Below are positions 27,482 to 36,210 of a DNA stretch of 64,000 nucleotides, piece by piece. The notes under the pieces were generated by a model. The model did not search any database. It saw only the letters and a program-made list of their open reading frames with translations, and was not told the DNA's origin. A program made the position numbers and the translations under genes. Source of the stretch: Alteromonas abrolhosensis (GTDB lineage Bacteria; Pseudomonadota; Gammaproteobacteria; Enterobacterales; Alteromonadaceae); the NCBI RefSeq assembly GCF_001953635.1, contig NZ_MEJH01000004.1, positions 186,001 through 250,000 on the forward strand, given 5' to 3'. Positions within the stretch are counted from its first letter, which is position 1, and each line of letters begins with the position of its first letter.

Positions 27482-27528
27482 CAGGTAAGCGAGGGCTTAA
27501 ACACAGCCCAACACCGCACACTTACCTG
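27482..27528. other. structured hairpin in the asd - cytochrome b561 gap
   Basis: The 468-base gap 27200-27667 holds two divergent promoters. Within it CAGGTAAG (27482-27489) pairs with CTTACCTG (27521-27528), enclosing an inner stem GGGCT/AGCCC. There is no T-run on either side. Closer to the gene, 27575-27605 can form another stem (about 11 bp with one mismatch). They may be leader RNA structures or protein sites. Apart from these I see nothing recognisable in the gap. Confidence 0.35.
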
Positions 27529-27667
27529 ATTTAAAAAAGATTGTCGGCCTAAAAATTGCTTTGTCACTTTCAGGTAACCCCTCACAATACGCGAGGGTTT
27601 GCCATGTTGAGATACGCTTTAAGGAAAACGTAGTTCTTAACATCAATCATAAAAGTGAGGAACACAC

Positions 27668-28234
27668 ATGCAGTACGATAGCCATAACAAATTTGCTACC
27701 ACTACGGTATTTTTACATTGGGTGGTTGGATTAACCATTATTGGATTACTTGCCACGGGGATTTACATGTCAGAAAACGGTGTGTATGCGTTATACCCTT
27801 GGCACAAAGCGATTGGCTTTCTAGTGCTTTTTGTCGCGCTTGCACGTGTAGTGTGGCGTATGAAAAATGGTTGGCCTAGCGCTGCCGCTAACTACAAGCC
27901 AATAGAACATAAGCTTGCGTCGGTTGTACACTGGGTATTAATCATCGCTACGCTTTTAATGCCCATTTCTGGCTTGATGGCGTCGGTACTTGGTGGTCAT
28001 GGCCTGTCAGTCTTTGGTTTAGAAGTGTTCGCGCCAAACTACAGCGTTGAAGACCCTGAAAAAACTTTGCCTATAAATTATGAGCTTTCTAAAGCGGGTG
28101 GTGCCATCCATTTTTATCTCGGCTACACGGTAATTGTCGCACTATTGCTACACATTGCTGGCGCACTCAAGCATCACTTCGTCGACAAAGATGGCACTTT
28201 AAAGCGCATGTTAGGCAAAGACATTGCACAGTAG
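27668..28234 (+). CDS. cytochrome b561-type membrane protein
   Basis: A 188-residue protein with four membrane helices (about 13-32, 45-63, 84-106, 145-167). Candidate heme b His ligands sit in the helices: H17 in FLHWVVG, one in PWHKAIGF, one in SVVHWVLI and one in IHFYLGYTV or LLLHIAG. This is the bacterial CybB-like family, thought to pass electrons between the quinone pool and superoxide or other acceptors. GAGGAA lies before ATG 27668. Confidence 0.9.
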   Translation: MQYDSHNKFATTTVFLHWVVGLTIIGLLATGIYMSENGVYALYPWHKAIGFLVLFVALARVVWRMKNGWPSAAANYKPIEHKLASVVHWVLIIATLLMPISGLMASVLGGHGLSVFGLEVFAPNYSVEDPEKTLPINYELSKAGGAIHFYLGYTVIVALLLHIAGALKHHFVDKDGTLKRMLGKDIAQ

Positions 28235-28330
28235 TGCCTAACCACATGGTATTCTTGCGTAGCAGTGTCAGTGTGGACGTGTTTTGACGGTGCTGTGCTC
28301 ACAGCAAGACTGAGTACATAACTTTAAAAT

Positions 28331-28360
28331 AAAAGCCGAGCTATTTTAGCTCGGCTTTTT
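28331..28360. terminator. bidirectional terminator
   Basis: A 13-bp stem, AAAAGCCGAGCTA with TAGCTCGGCTTTT, around a short T loop. It serves the cytochrome gene on the plus strand and the diguanylate cyclase operon on the minus strand. Confidence 0.9.
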
Positions 28361-28370
28361 ACATCCAAGT

Positions 28371-29969
28371 TCAATGCTCGGTATCGAGTGATGTAGACTC
28401 AGCAAAGAAAAGGTAATCATCTGGTGCAGCTATCTTATTTTGTTTAGCTTTGTACATCGCAATGTCAGCCAACTTAATTAAGGTACTCATGTCGTCACTC
28501 ATACGAGGGAAGAAGGCAACACCTACGCTCATTGAAATATAAGTGGGTTCTGGATCGTCGTTGAAATAAAAAGGCTGTTTTACGCCATTATTTACTTTTT
28601 CGATAGCACTTTTGACAGAAGCTTTGTCTTCAGCGTGGAGTAGCAGCACAAACTCATCGCCGCCCCAGCGAATAGCCACATCGTTTTTGCGAATTTTTTC
28701 TTTTAATTGTTCAGCTACAAAAATAAGCACTTCATCGCCGGCGTCGTGACCGAAGATATCGTTGACTGCTTTAAAGCCATTTAAATCAATTAATGCTAGG
28801 GCGAAGTGGTGGCCTTTCTTCATTAATTTAGCAACTAGCTTTTCACCGCCATTGCGATTATAAATGCCCGTTAGTGCGTCGAAGTCCGCCTGTAACGCTA
28901 ACTTCTGTAGCTCGTGTTTTCGGCTGGAAATATCATTTAGCGTTAGCTGGTAATACCGTTCACCGTCGTCGGTTATCAACGGACTAGCGATTAATTGCAC
29001 CCAAGTAGCATCATCAGTTTTGTGCGACTTTAGCTTGTATTCGCCCGTAGCAAACTCATTACGCGCAAAAGCTTCTGAAAGAGAGCTTTTCATTGCTGAA
29101 GCGGTTTCAAATAGTTCTTCAAGCAGCTCACCGTATTCTTGTTTAATCTCAAGACCTAGTTTTTCAACTAAGTCATTAAATGCGTTGTTTCTAAGTTCAA
29201 TAGTTCCATCTTCTGCCATTAAAACAGTGGCTGATTTTGCATTTTCAAACAGCATTCTAAAACGCTTTTCCAGAAACTCGATTTCTTCTCTTAATTGCCG
29301 CTCTTGAGTAAATTGCTCTTCAACTTTATTTAGCAGTTGGTTGGTGTCTTGTACCAATTCGCCAATCTCACTCTTAGAATGATACTCAGGGATATCAATT
29401 CGCTCTTTCGTACCAGGGGTAATTCCGTGCAGCGAGCGCCCCACGCGCAGCATGGGAGAAATGATGATGTAATAGGTAATAATTAAGGCAACAATGCCAA
29501 CAACAAGTGCTTCTACATATAAGGAGTAATTGTTATCAGTACTTATTTCCTCAGCCTGTTTAATAATGTGGTCAAAATTCGGGTAGACATTTACTTCTGC
29601 TAACGAGTCTTCAGGAATGAAAGGGTGTCGTACCACAAATACACGAGGCTCAACCTCTTTATTAATGGCCTCATTAACGTTGAATTGATAATACAACGCA
29701 TCACTTTTAATCGATGCCGCAAGTATTTTCTCACTTTTTACTAAGCCGTTTATTGCCTCTTTGGCAAGATCTTCATCTTCTAAAAAGGCCGCGATAGATG
29801 CCGTTGCACTAACGGTTTGGTAAAGCTCTTGTATGTCGTTATTCGCCTCACTAATCTCATGCTCGTACGTTGCGCGATAAAAAAACTCTGCGGTAGTGAA
29901 CACTACTAGCATGGCTGCAGCCACTAAGATGAGCGAGAATCGAAATCCTAAGCCGTGAATATTAATCAA
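28371..29969 (-). CDS. membrane diguanylate cyclase with periplasmic sensor
   Basis: A 532-residue protein: membrane helix 1 (about 10-30), a periplasmic domain of about 120 residues, helix 2 (about 150-172), a HAMP-like linker, a coiled-coil stretch, a PAS domain (about 235-355) and a C-terminal GGDEF domain. The active motif GGDEF is intact and preceded by the inhibitory site RKND five residues before it. It should make c-di-GMP in response to a periplasmic signal. It starts with TTG 29969 inside the end of the binding-protein gene, behind GAAGG, and is the third gene of an operon with an outer-membrane protein and a PstS-like protein. Confidence 0.92.
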   Translation of the reverse strand: MINIHGLGFRFSLILVAAAMLVVFTTAEFFYRATYEHEISEANNDIQELYQTVSATASIAAFLEDEDLAKEAINGLVKSEKILAASIKSDALYYQFNVNEAINKEVEPRVFVVRHPFIPEDSLAEVNVYPNFDHIIKQAEEISTDNNYSLYVEALVVGIVALIITYYIIISPMLRVGRSLHGITPGTKERIDIPEYHSKSEIGELVQDTNQLLNKVEEQFTQERQLREEIEFLEKRFRMLFENAKSATVLMAEDGTIELRNNAFNDLVEKLGLEIKQEYGELLEELFETASAMKSSLSEAFARNEFATGEYKLKSHKTDDATWVQLIASPLITDDGERYYQLTLNDISSRKHELQKLALQADFDALTGIYNRNGGEKLVAKLMKKGHHFALALIDLNGFKAVNDIFGHDAGDEVLIFVAEQLKEKIRKNDVAIRWGGDEFVLLLHAEDKASVKSAIEKVNNGVKQPFYFNDDPEPTYISMSVGVAFFPRMSDDMSTLIKLADIAMYKAKQNKIAAPDDYLFFAESTSLDTEH

Positions 29970-30405
29970 AGCGGTATACTACCTTCATCTTGTCCGTCAC
30001 GTACGACTCATAAACATAGGCTAACGCTGATTCGTCTTCTTCAAGCCGTTGCATGACATCATCAATGGTTTGTTCTATGGCTGGTGGCTTCACACGTCCA
30101 GAGAATTTCAGTCTAGACCAATAAGCATTGACCCGTGCAAGGGGAAGCCCAACCAACGATTTGTAAAATTGACCTTTTAGCTTGTCATCACGATCAATAT
30201 CGATGGGGGTTGCTTGTTTGCCATTTGGAAACGCAGAATATTTACCCATAAAAAGATCTATCAACCCTTTTTTGTCTAACACCTGCACATCGTTGTTTGG
30301 ATTTGTTACTACGACAATTTTCTCTTGAGATTGCGCAACCGAAGAGACGCTATATAACAAGAGCAGTGCAACAATCATTGTGGGGAAGCGCTTATACCAA
30401 TTCAT
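29962..30405 (-). CDS. small periplasmic PstS-like binding protein
   Basis: A 147-residue protein with a signal peptide (cut near SSVAQS, residue 26). The mature part (VVVTNPNNDVQVLDKKGLIDLFMGKYSAFPNGKQATPIDID) matches the first lobe of phosphate-type substrate-binding proteins, with KLKGQFYKSLVGLPLARVNAYWSRL as in that group. It is only about half the length of PstS, so it is a one-lobe version. No transporter genes are near. Between an outer-membrane protein and a membrane cyclase, it probably acts as a periplasmic sensor part for the cyclase. Confidence 0.82.
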   Translation of the reverse strand: MNWYKRFPTMIVALLLLYSVSSVAQSQEKIVVVTNPNNDVQVLDKKGLIDLFMGKYSAFPNGKQATPIDIDRDDKLKGQFYKSLVGLPLARVNAYWSRLKFSGRVKPPAIEQTIDDVMQRLEEDESALAYVYESYVTDKMKVVYRFD

Positions 30406-30414
30406 TTTCGCCCC

Positions 30415-31659
30415 CTAGAAGCTAAAGCTTAAAGCGAGGAAAAGGGTGTGTACTACACCGTCTTCATCGTCGACAACTAGGCCGTCTCGGGCGCGAAGTC
30501 CCGTGCCTCTAGCTTCCACATCGGTTCGCTCAAGCTGTACTTTAAAGGCGAGGTTTTCTCGCAAGTCCCAACGCCAACCTAAAGAGAGGGTTTGTTGATC
30601 GTGCGCCAGGCTACTCGCTACTTCTTCAACAAACATGGCTAACTGCGCGGTACTATCGTTAATAGGGAAGCTGGGTTGTTCCTTACTCAGAAAGTATGTA
30701 TCTGTCTCTGCAAATGAATACAAAGCGTAAAATGTATGTGCGCCGTAAAGGTAGCTCAGGTTTAAGAAACCGTTAAACGAGGGTCTTAAGGCAATTGAAT
30801 TAGAATCAATGTACGACAATTCTCCAGAAAGCTCCCACGCATTAAAAAAGCGGTTGAAGTAAACGGATGTATATTGAATTGTGGTATTTTTAAGGCTTAC
30901 TTCCCTAGAAAAATCACTGGCCCCGCTCCATAAGGGCTGTAACTGTGCGACAGACGCGGCCACAACTGCTAGTTCTTCGTAGTCGTTATCCGCTTCAGTT
31001 TGAGTGTGTTTAAAAGCCACACTCCAATCAAATGAAACAAGCTCGACACCAATTGAACGCAAGTTATTAAAAGCTATGGGGCTGTAACCATCACTTGAAA
31101 AGTCACTTTCTCCACTTCCCCAAAAGCCTTTAATCATCAGATTGAAACTGTCGTAAGGTTTCGTGTAATTGATATCTCCTCCATCAAAGCTTCGCGCAGG
31201 CACAATACCGTAAACTTCCGTAGGTACTTTTACCCATGGATAGGCAATGGAAACATCTCGAGTGTCGCTGAAGTGAAAGATATCGGCCGCTAAACGCCCA
31301 GCTCTTACTTGCCACGAAGGAGAAATGTCGTATCTTAGAAAGGCCATTTGAGTTATAGAATCGAGATTTTGCTCATCCTGCTCTCGATAGACAAATTGAC
31401 CTACGAAGTCCAAATCATCTGAAATACTGTAATCGAGCTGTACGCCAATCAAACTCAACGGTTTGAATGCAAAACCGTCTTTTTTTGCTAATTCCGCCTG
31501 TGAACGGTCGGCGCGAAACTGGTATCTGTTTGAATCGGACGTTGCTGTTGCGATAGTGCCGAACCCACTTATTTTTACATTTTCTTTTTCAGCATAGGCG
31601 CTATTAACGGTAAGGAAGCTGAACACAATAGCGACAATAGAGAAGGGCTTTTTAATCAT
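30415..31659 (-). CDS. outer-membrane beta-barrel (porin-like) protein
   Basis: A 414-residue protein with a signal peptide (cut near NSAYA, residue 23), then many amphipathic strands and a final Phe (TLFLALSFSF), as in outer-membrane porins. ISGFGTIATATSDSN at the start is typical of marine porin-like proteins. I cannot name the substrate. It is the first gene of the operon, 9 bases from the binding-protein gene. The family link is weaker than for the OprP-type porin at 24.2 kb. Confidence 0.8.
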   Translation of the reverse strand: MIKKPFSIVAIVFSFLTVNSAYAEKENVKISGFGTIATATSDSNRYQFRADRSQAELAKKDGFAFKPLSLIGVQLDYSISDDLDFVGQFVYREQDEQNLDSITQMAFLRYDISPSWQVRAGRLAADIFHFSDTRDVSIAYPWVKVPTEVYGIVPARSFDGGDINYTKPYDSFNLMIKGFWGSGESDFSSDGYSPIAFNNLRSIGVELVSFDWSVAFKHTQTEADNDYEELAVVAASVAQLQPLWSGASDFSREVSLKNTTIQYTSVYFNRFFNAWELSGELSYIDSNSIALRPSFNGFLNLSYLYGAHTFYALYSFAETDTYFLSKEQPSFPINDSTAQLAMFVEEVASSLAHDQQTLSLGWRWDLRENLAFKVQLERTDVEARGTGLRARDGLVVDDEDGVVHTLFLALSFSF

Positions 31660-32009
31660 TAATACATATCCAAATTTAAGCTAGTTTCAGCTAACATCAA
31701 AAAATCACACGTCTAAAGCTGCTGGTTTAAATAAGGATAGTAAAAAAACAGGAAAACGTCTGAAAAGTCAGCTTTTTTTATTTTTATTGTTTAATGCCTA
31801 AAGAAAGTAAATGGTACCATTGAATATAGTTTTTAGTGCATATCATTTAGTGTGTTTACTCGCTCTTCCAGCACTTGTGCTGCAATGGAAACGTCTATAA
31901 CTATCCACTCATCATTCAGTAGGGTGCTCTTTAATCAGAGTTGTTAGCAGCTAGTGCTATTCTCCGTTTCCATTTGCTTTATAATCCACGCGGCAAAGGA
32001 GAAATAAAC
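31660..32009. other. divergent intergenic region
   Basis: About 350 bp between the porin-like operon (minus) and the YgjP-like gene (plus). It is AT-rich and must hold both promoters. I looked for a Pho box for the porin/binding-protein/cyclase operon and found none. No RNA gene or repeat was recognised. Confidence 0.5.
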
Positions 32010-32507
32010 GTGAACGAATATGCTCGGTATTTTAATGGCTACCCCTCTAATATTGTTGACCAAGCGCTTAAGTTAATTTCAAGCAACCAGTTAATTACTT
32101 ACCTCTTAAAAAAATACCCGAATGCCCATGATGTAACGACAGATAAATTGCTCTATCAGTATGCTACCGGTTTGAAAAAACGGTATTTGAAAAATGCACC
32201 ACCGTTTGGGCGCGCAGCATTCAAAAAGCAAGGCGATATGATAACGAATGCACTAGGTACGCATACCTATCGAATGCAAGGGAAAACCCGCAAACACGAT
32301 TTGGCGATCAATAACGATTTACTCAATGCCCCTGAGCCCCTGTTAAAGGCGCTTGTTGTACATGAACTCGCCCATTTTAAAGAAAAAGATCACAACAAAG
32401 CATTTTACAAACTCTGTTGTTATATGGAGCCTGATTATCATCAACTTGAGCTAGATTTACGTTTGTTTTGCGTCGCTTTGGCTATGGGAGAAAACCCTTA
32501 CGCATAG
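32010..32507 (+). CDS. YgjP-like/SprT-type zinc metallopeptidase domain protein
   Basis: A 165-residue protein with a zinc metallopeptidase motif near the end: VVHELAHFKEKDHNKAFY, i.e. HExxH plus a third His ligand, as in the YgjP-like family (DUF45). The start is GTG 32010, chosen because AAAGGAG lies 8 bases upstream; the frame is open further up to 31941 but without a ribosome site. No signal peptide, so cytoplasmic. Its substrate is unknown. Confidence 0.85.
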   Translation: MNEYARYFNGYPSNIVDQALKLISSNQLITYLLKKYPNAHDVTTDKLLYQYATGLKKRYLKNAPPFGRAAFKKQGDMITNALGTHTYRMQGKTRKHDLAINNDLLNAPEPLLKALVVHELAHFKEKDHNKAFYKLCCYMEPDYHQLELDLRLFCVALAMGENPYA

Positions 32508-32643
32508 GCAGAATTTTCTACCAGTGGGGCTCTTAAATCTCCTATGTGAGTCAGTAAAACTAACTTATTGCTGGGTGGTTTCTATAATTGAAGCAATGTA
32601 ATAGCGCTATTCAAATGTATGAAGTAATAACGAGGATGTGCAA

Positions 32644-33063
32644 ATGAGTATTGTAAACATCATGTCTAAGCGGGTGGTTAGCGTGCATATGGATGACAGT
32701 TTACAGTCACTGCGTGAACTTTTCGCCGCGACGGGGTTTCATCATTTAGTTGTGGTTCATGGAAACAAGCTGCAGGGCATTATATCTGATAGAGACTTAA
32801 TGAAGTCGATTAGCCCTTTTGTAGATACCCTAAGCGAACGAAAACTTGATCGCGCTACTTTGGTTAAAAAAGCGCACCAAATCATGACTCGTGAAGTCAT
32901 TACACTTAACCCAAGTGACTCTGTTTATTCGGCTATTGAGCTTTTTAATACCCACAAAATTTCATGCATTCCGATTATCGACAAAGATAGACATCCAGTA
33001 GGAATGGTGTCGTGGCGCGATGTCATGAAGTTCATGCAAAGTAGAGTAGAGGCAAAACGTTAG
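32644..33063 (+). CDS. CBS-domain pair protein
   Basis: A 139-residue protein of two CBS domains (about 6-60 and 80-135), with IMSKRVVSVHMDDSL and IMTREVITLNPSDSV as the two starts. Such modules bind adenine nucleotides and regulate partners; here no enzyme is fused. ATG 32644 is chosen because GAGGA lies 7 bases upstream; a GTG six bases earlier is too close to it. Confidence 0.9.
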   Translation: MSIVNIMSKRVVSVHMDDSLQSLRELFAATGFHHLVVVHGNKLQGIISDRDLMKSISPFVDTLSERKLDRATLVKKAHQIMTREVITLNPSDSVYSAIELFNTHKISCIPIIDKDRHPVGMVSWRDVMKFMQSRVEAKR

Positions 33064-33165
33064 CTGCCTGGGTAACGCCAAAGGTAATAGTCACGGTGGA
33101 AGGGGATGTGCCTCTCTACCAGCGTAAATAAATATTGCGGTAGAGAGACCGTTAGTATTGAAGCG

Positions 33166-36100
33166 TTAGCTCTCGCGGTAGCTAACTTTAAACAGCAGGC
33201 TGTAAAGCACCGGTACGGCGATAAGAGTAAGTACCGTGGCAAATGCCAATCCGCCCATTATGGTTACTGCCATGTCGGCAAAGAATGCATCGAACAGCAG
33301 TGGTGCCATACCCAAAATAGTCGTTACAGCCGCCAATGATACAGGGCGAACACGGCTAATAGTGGCGTCTACAATGGCTTGTCGAATGGCTAGGCCTTCT
33401 TCTATTTGAAGATCTATTTCTTCTATCAAGACAATGGCATTTTTAATAAGCATACCGAACAAGCTCAAGAAGCCCAGTAGCGACATAAAGCCAAACGGCA
33501 TATCAGTACTGAGTAAGCCGGTAACTACGCCCACTATAGCCATGGGAACGACTAGCCAAATAATCAGCGGCTGGCGAGCATGGCCAAATAGCAATACTGA
33601 AATAATAAACATGACTAAAAAGCCAGCAGGTAAACCTGCGCCCAGCGCTTTTTGCGCATCGCTAGAGCTTTCAAATTCGCCGCCCCATTCCAACGTATAA
33701 CCCGCAGGTAATTCAATACCTTCAATAAGCGGGCGAATTCGAGCCAATGCTTTGGCAGCAGTTTCGTCGTCACCCGGTTCCGCTTCTACCGTAATAGTAC
33801 GCACGCGGTCGCGGCGGTGAATGCGCATTTCTTCTGTCATTAACTCTAAGCCTTGCGACACTTGAGTAAATGGTACGTACTGGCGCTGCTGCGTAGACCA
33901 TACTTGCGACTCGCGTATTGATTGAAGTTCAGTGTCTTCTGCTTTACCCATCTTTGCGATGATATTATAAGCGTAATCACCATCTTGTACCGTACCAAGT
34001 CTTACCCCGCTACTGGCATACTGAATGGTTTGGCTAAAGTCATTATGTGATACGCCAGCAATGCCCGCGTTGTAGTTATCAAACTGCGTATTGATAGCAA
34101 AGCCTTTTTCACGCCAGTTGTGACGCACGAATTTTACTTGTCCGTCAGCAAAAAGCAGAGCCTTTGCTTCATCAGCCAACTGGCGCAATATTTCGGTATC
34201 TGGGCCAGAGAAACGGGCCTCAAGTTTGGCACCAGAGCCAGGGCCAAACTGCATGCGCTCCATATAAAAGCTAGCATCGAAGTCCAAGTCGGTTAGCTTA
34301 CCTGCAAGAGCGCTTTGAATAGCCGGAATATTTTCCAATTCATTAGCTCGAACCATGAAAAAGGCATAGTTTTCATTCGCGCTTTTAGGTGCATAAGTTA
34401 AGGTAAAGCGGTCTGCACCTTGACCAATAAAAGTAGTTACAGCCGTCACGTTCTCCATTTCTAAAATACGTGCTTCAGCTTCTTTTGCTATCTCTTCTGT
34501 GGCACGAATATCTCTATCTTGTGGGCCCCAGTAGTGTACAAAGAATAGAGGTGCGTTTGACGGTGGGAAGAAGCCTTGTTTTACCATACCAAAGCTTGCG
34601 TAAGCTACAATGGTAATAACTAGTAGGGCACCAATAGTTACCCAGCGAAGCTTAAGTGCACCGAGTAATGCACGCTTAAACCAGCGCTGCGATGCAGAGA
34701 GTTCGTTCCCTGCGGTTTGGCCTATACCTTTGCGGTAGAAATACGCGCCAAGCACTGGCACTAAAGTTACCGCGAGTACCCAACTTATCATGAGTGAAAC
34801 CAGTACTACGGCAAATAGAGAGTAAAGAAACTCGCCTGTGGCATCGTTGGAAAGGCCTATGCCAGAAAACGCCGCAATACCAATAACCGTTGCGCCAAGC
34901 AAAGGCCACTGAGTACGCTTAACAATAAAACTGGCAGATTCTTTAGCTGTAGAGCCGGTAGCCATGCGAAGCATCATACCTTCAGCAACGACAATGGCAT
35001 TGTCTACCAACATACCCATGGCAATAACCATGGCGCCAAGTGAAATCCGCTGTAGCTGAATATCCATAAGCCACATGATTAGAATCGTACCTAGTACGGT
35101 GACAAGCAGCACAGAGCCAACCACCACGCCCGAGCGCCAACCCATAAATAAACATAGCGTTAACGTAACAACTGCCACCGACATAACGAGGTTGTTAATA
35201 AAGCCAGTTACCGATTCATCAACTACCGAGGCTTGATCGTAAATCGGCGTAAGCGTAATGCCGACTGGCAGTTCCCGAAGCAGTTTTTCTACTTTTGCGT
35301 TAACGCGCTCGCCCACATCAACAATATTAACGTCGGTCAAGGCTGATACGGAAAGCGTGAGTGCCTCTTCTCCGTTGTAACGTACTTGCACAGGCTGTAT
35401 ATCGGCAGGCTCTAATTTTAATGTGGCAATATCGGCAACTCGAAGGGAACGGTTTGTACCAGGCACTACCACAGAAAGGTTCGATATTTCTTCAAGCCTA
35501 TCTGGTGCGCGCTCTACGATTAGGCGTACGTTTTTTTCGTCAACTTTAATACGGCCGCCGTTAAAGGGGCGTAAGTTGTCTTCAAAAAGCGAAGCGAGAT
35601 CGGGGAATGAAATGCCTAAACCAGCGAGTTGATAAGGGTTTATATACGCGACTATTTGCTCTTTTTGAACGCCAGTCACATTTACCTTTGCCACACCTTC
35701 AGTAGTCAGTAGTTCACGTCGAATGATTCGCGCAAACTCTCTGAGCTCCCGGGTATCAAAATCAGGAGCACTTAATGCATAGTAAAGTCCATATACGTCA
35801 CCAAAATCATCAAATACCACCGGGTCTTGTGCGCCTGTTGGAAGTGAACTTGCCGTATCGCGAAGTCGCTTTCTCAATTCATCCCAAATTTGCGGCAAGA
35901 GCTTACTGTCGTAAGTACTTTTTACTTCTAATGTAATTTCAGATAGGCCTGGCGAGGAAATCGATGTGACTTCTTTCAACTGTGGCATTTGTTGAATAGC
36001 AATTTCCAAGCGCTCGGTTACTTCACGCTCAACTTTTTCAGCGCTGGCGCCTGGATAATTGGTGTATACCTTTACCTGTTTGATGGTAAAAGCAGGGTCT

Positions 36101-36207
36101 TCTAAGCGGCCAATCTTGCTCATCGCCAATATGCCACCTAAAAGCAGAATAACTACCATTAGCCAAATGTTGACGGGCTTATCGATAGAATAACGTGCGA
36201 TATCCAT
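33166..36207 (-). CDS. RND efflux permease
   Basis: Inner-membrane RND transporter of 1013 residues with twelve predicted membrane helices and two large periplasmic loops. It has the family start (FTIKQVKVYTNYPGASAEKV) and the helix-4 motif GMLVDNAIVVAEG. The proton-relay pair that is Asp-Asp in AcrB is Asp-Asn here. It lies 3 bases after its adaptor gene, and a TetR regulator is divergent. No outer-membrane factor gene is adjacent, so a TolC from elsewhere is likely used. The substrate is unknown. Confidence 0.93.
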   Translation of the reverse strand: MDIARYSIDKPVNIWLMVVILLLGGILAMSKIGRLEDPAFTIKQVKVYTNYPGASAEKVEREVTERLEIAIQQMPQLKEVTSISSPGLSEITLEVKSTYDSKLLPQIWDELRKRLRDTASSLPTGAQDPVVFDDFGDVYGLYYALSAPDFDTRELREFARIIRRELLTTEGVAKVNVTGVQKEQIVAYINPYQLAGLGISFPDLASLFEDNLRPFNGGRIKVDEKNVRLIVERAPDRLEEISNLSVVVPGTNRSLRVADIATLKLEPADIQPVQVRYNGEEALTLSVSALTDVNIVDVGERVNAKVEKLLRELPVGITLTPIYDQASVVDESVTGFINNLVMSVAVVTLTLCLFMGWRSGVVVGSVLLVTVLGTILIMWLMDIQLQRISLGAMVIAMGMLVDNAIVVAEGMMLRMATGSTAKESASFIVKRTQWPLLGATVIGIAAFSGIGLSNDATGEFLYSLFAVVLVSLMISWVLAVTLVPVLGAYFYRKGIGQTAGNELSASQRWFKRALLGALKLRWVTIGALLVITIVAYASFGMVKQGFFPPSNAPLFFVHYWGPQDRDIRATEEIAKEAEARILEMENVTAVTTFIGQGADRFTLTYAPKSANENYAFFMVRANELENIPAIQSALAGKLTDLDFDASFYMERMQFGPGSGAKLEARFSGPDTEILRQLADEAKALLFADGQVKFVRHNWREKGFAINTQFDNYNAGIAGVSHNDFSQTIQYASSGVRLGTVQDGDYAYNIIAKMGKAEDTELQSIRESQVWSTQQRQYVPFTQVSQGLELMTEEMRIHRRDRVRTITVEAEPGDDETAAKALARIRPLIEGIELPAGYTLEWGGEFESSSDAQKALGAGLPAGFLVMFIISVLLFGHARQPLIIWLVVPMAIVGVVTGLLSTDMPFGFMSLLGFLSLFGMLIKNAIVLIEEIDLQIEEGLAIRQAIVDATISRVRPVSLAAVTTILGMAPLLFDAFFADMAVTIMGGLAFATVLTLIAVPVLYSLLFKVSYRES

Positions 36208-36210
36208 AAA

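Noticed and set aside
31660..31800. Possible Pho box for the outer-membrane protein/binding-protein/cyclase operon
   Set aside because: No TGTCA direct repeats are present, unlike at 24167.
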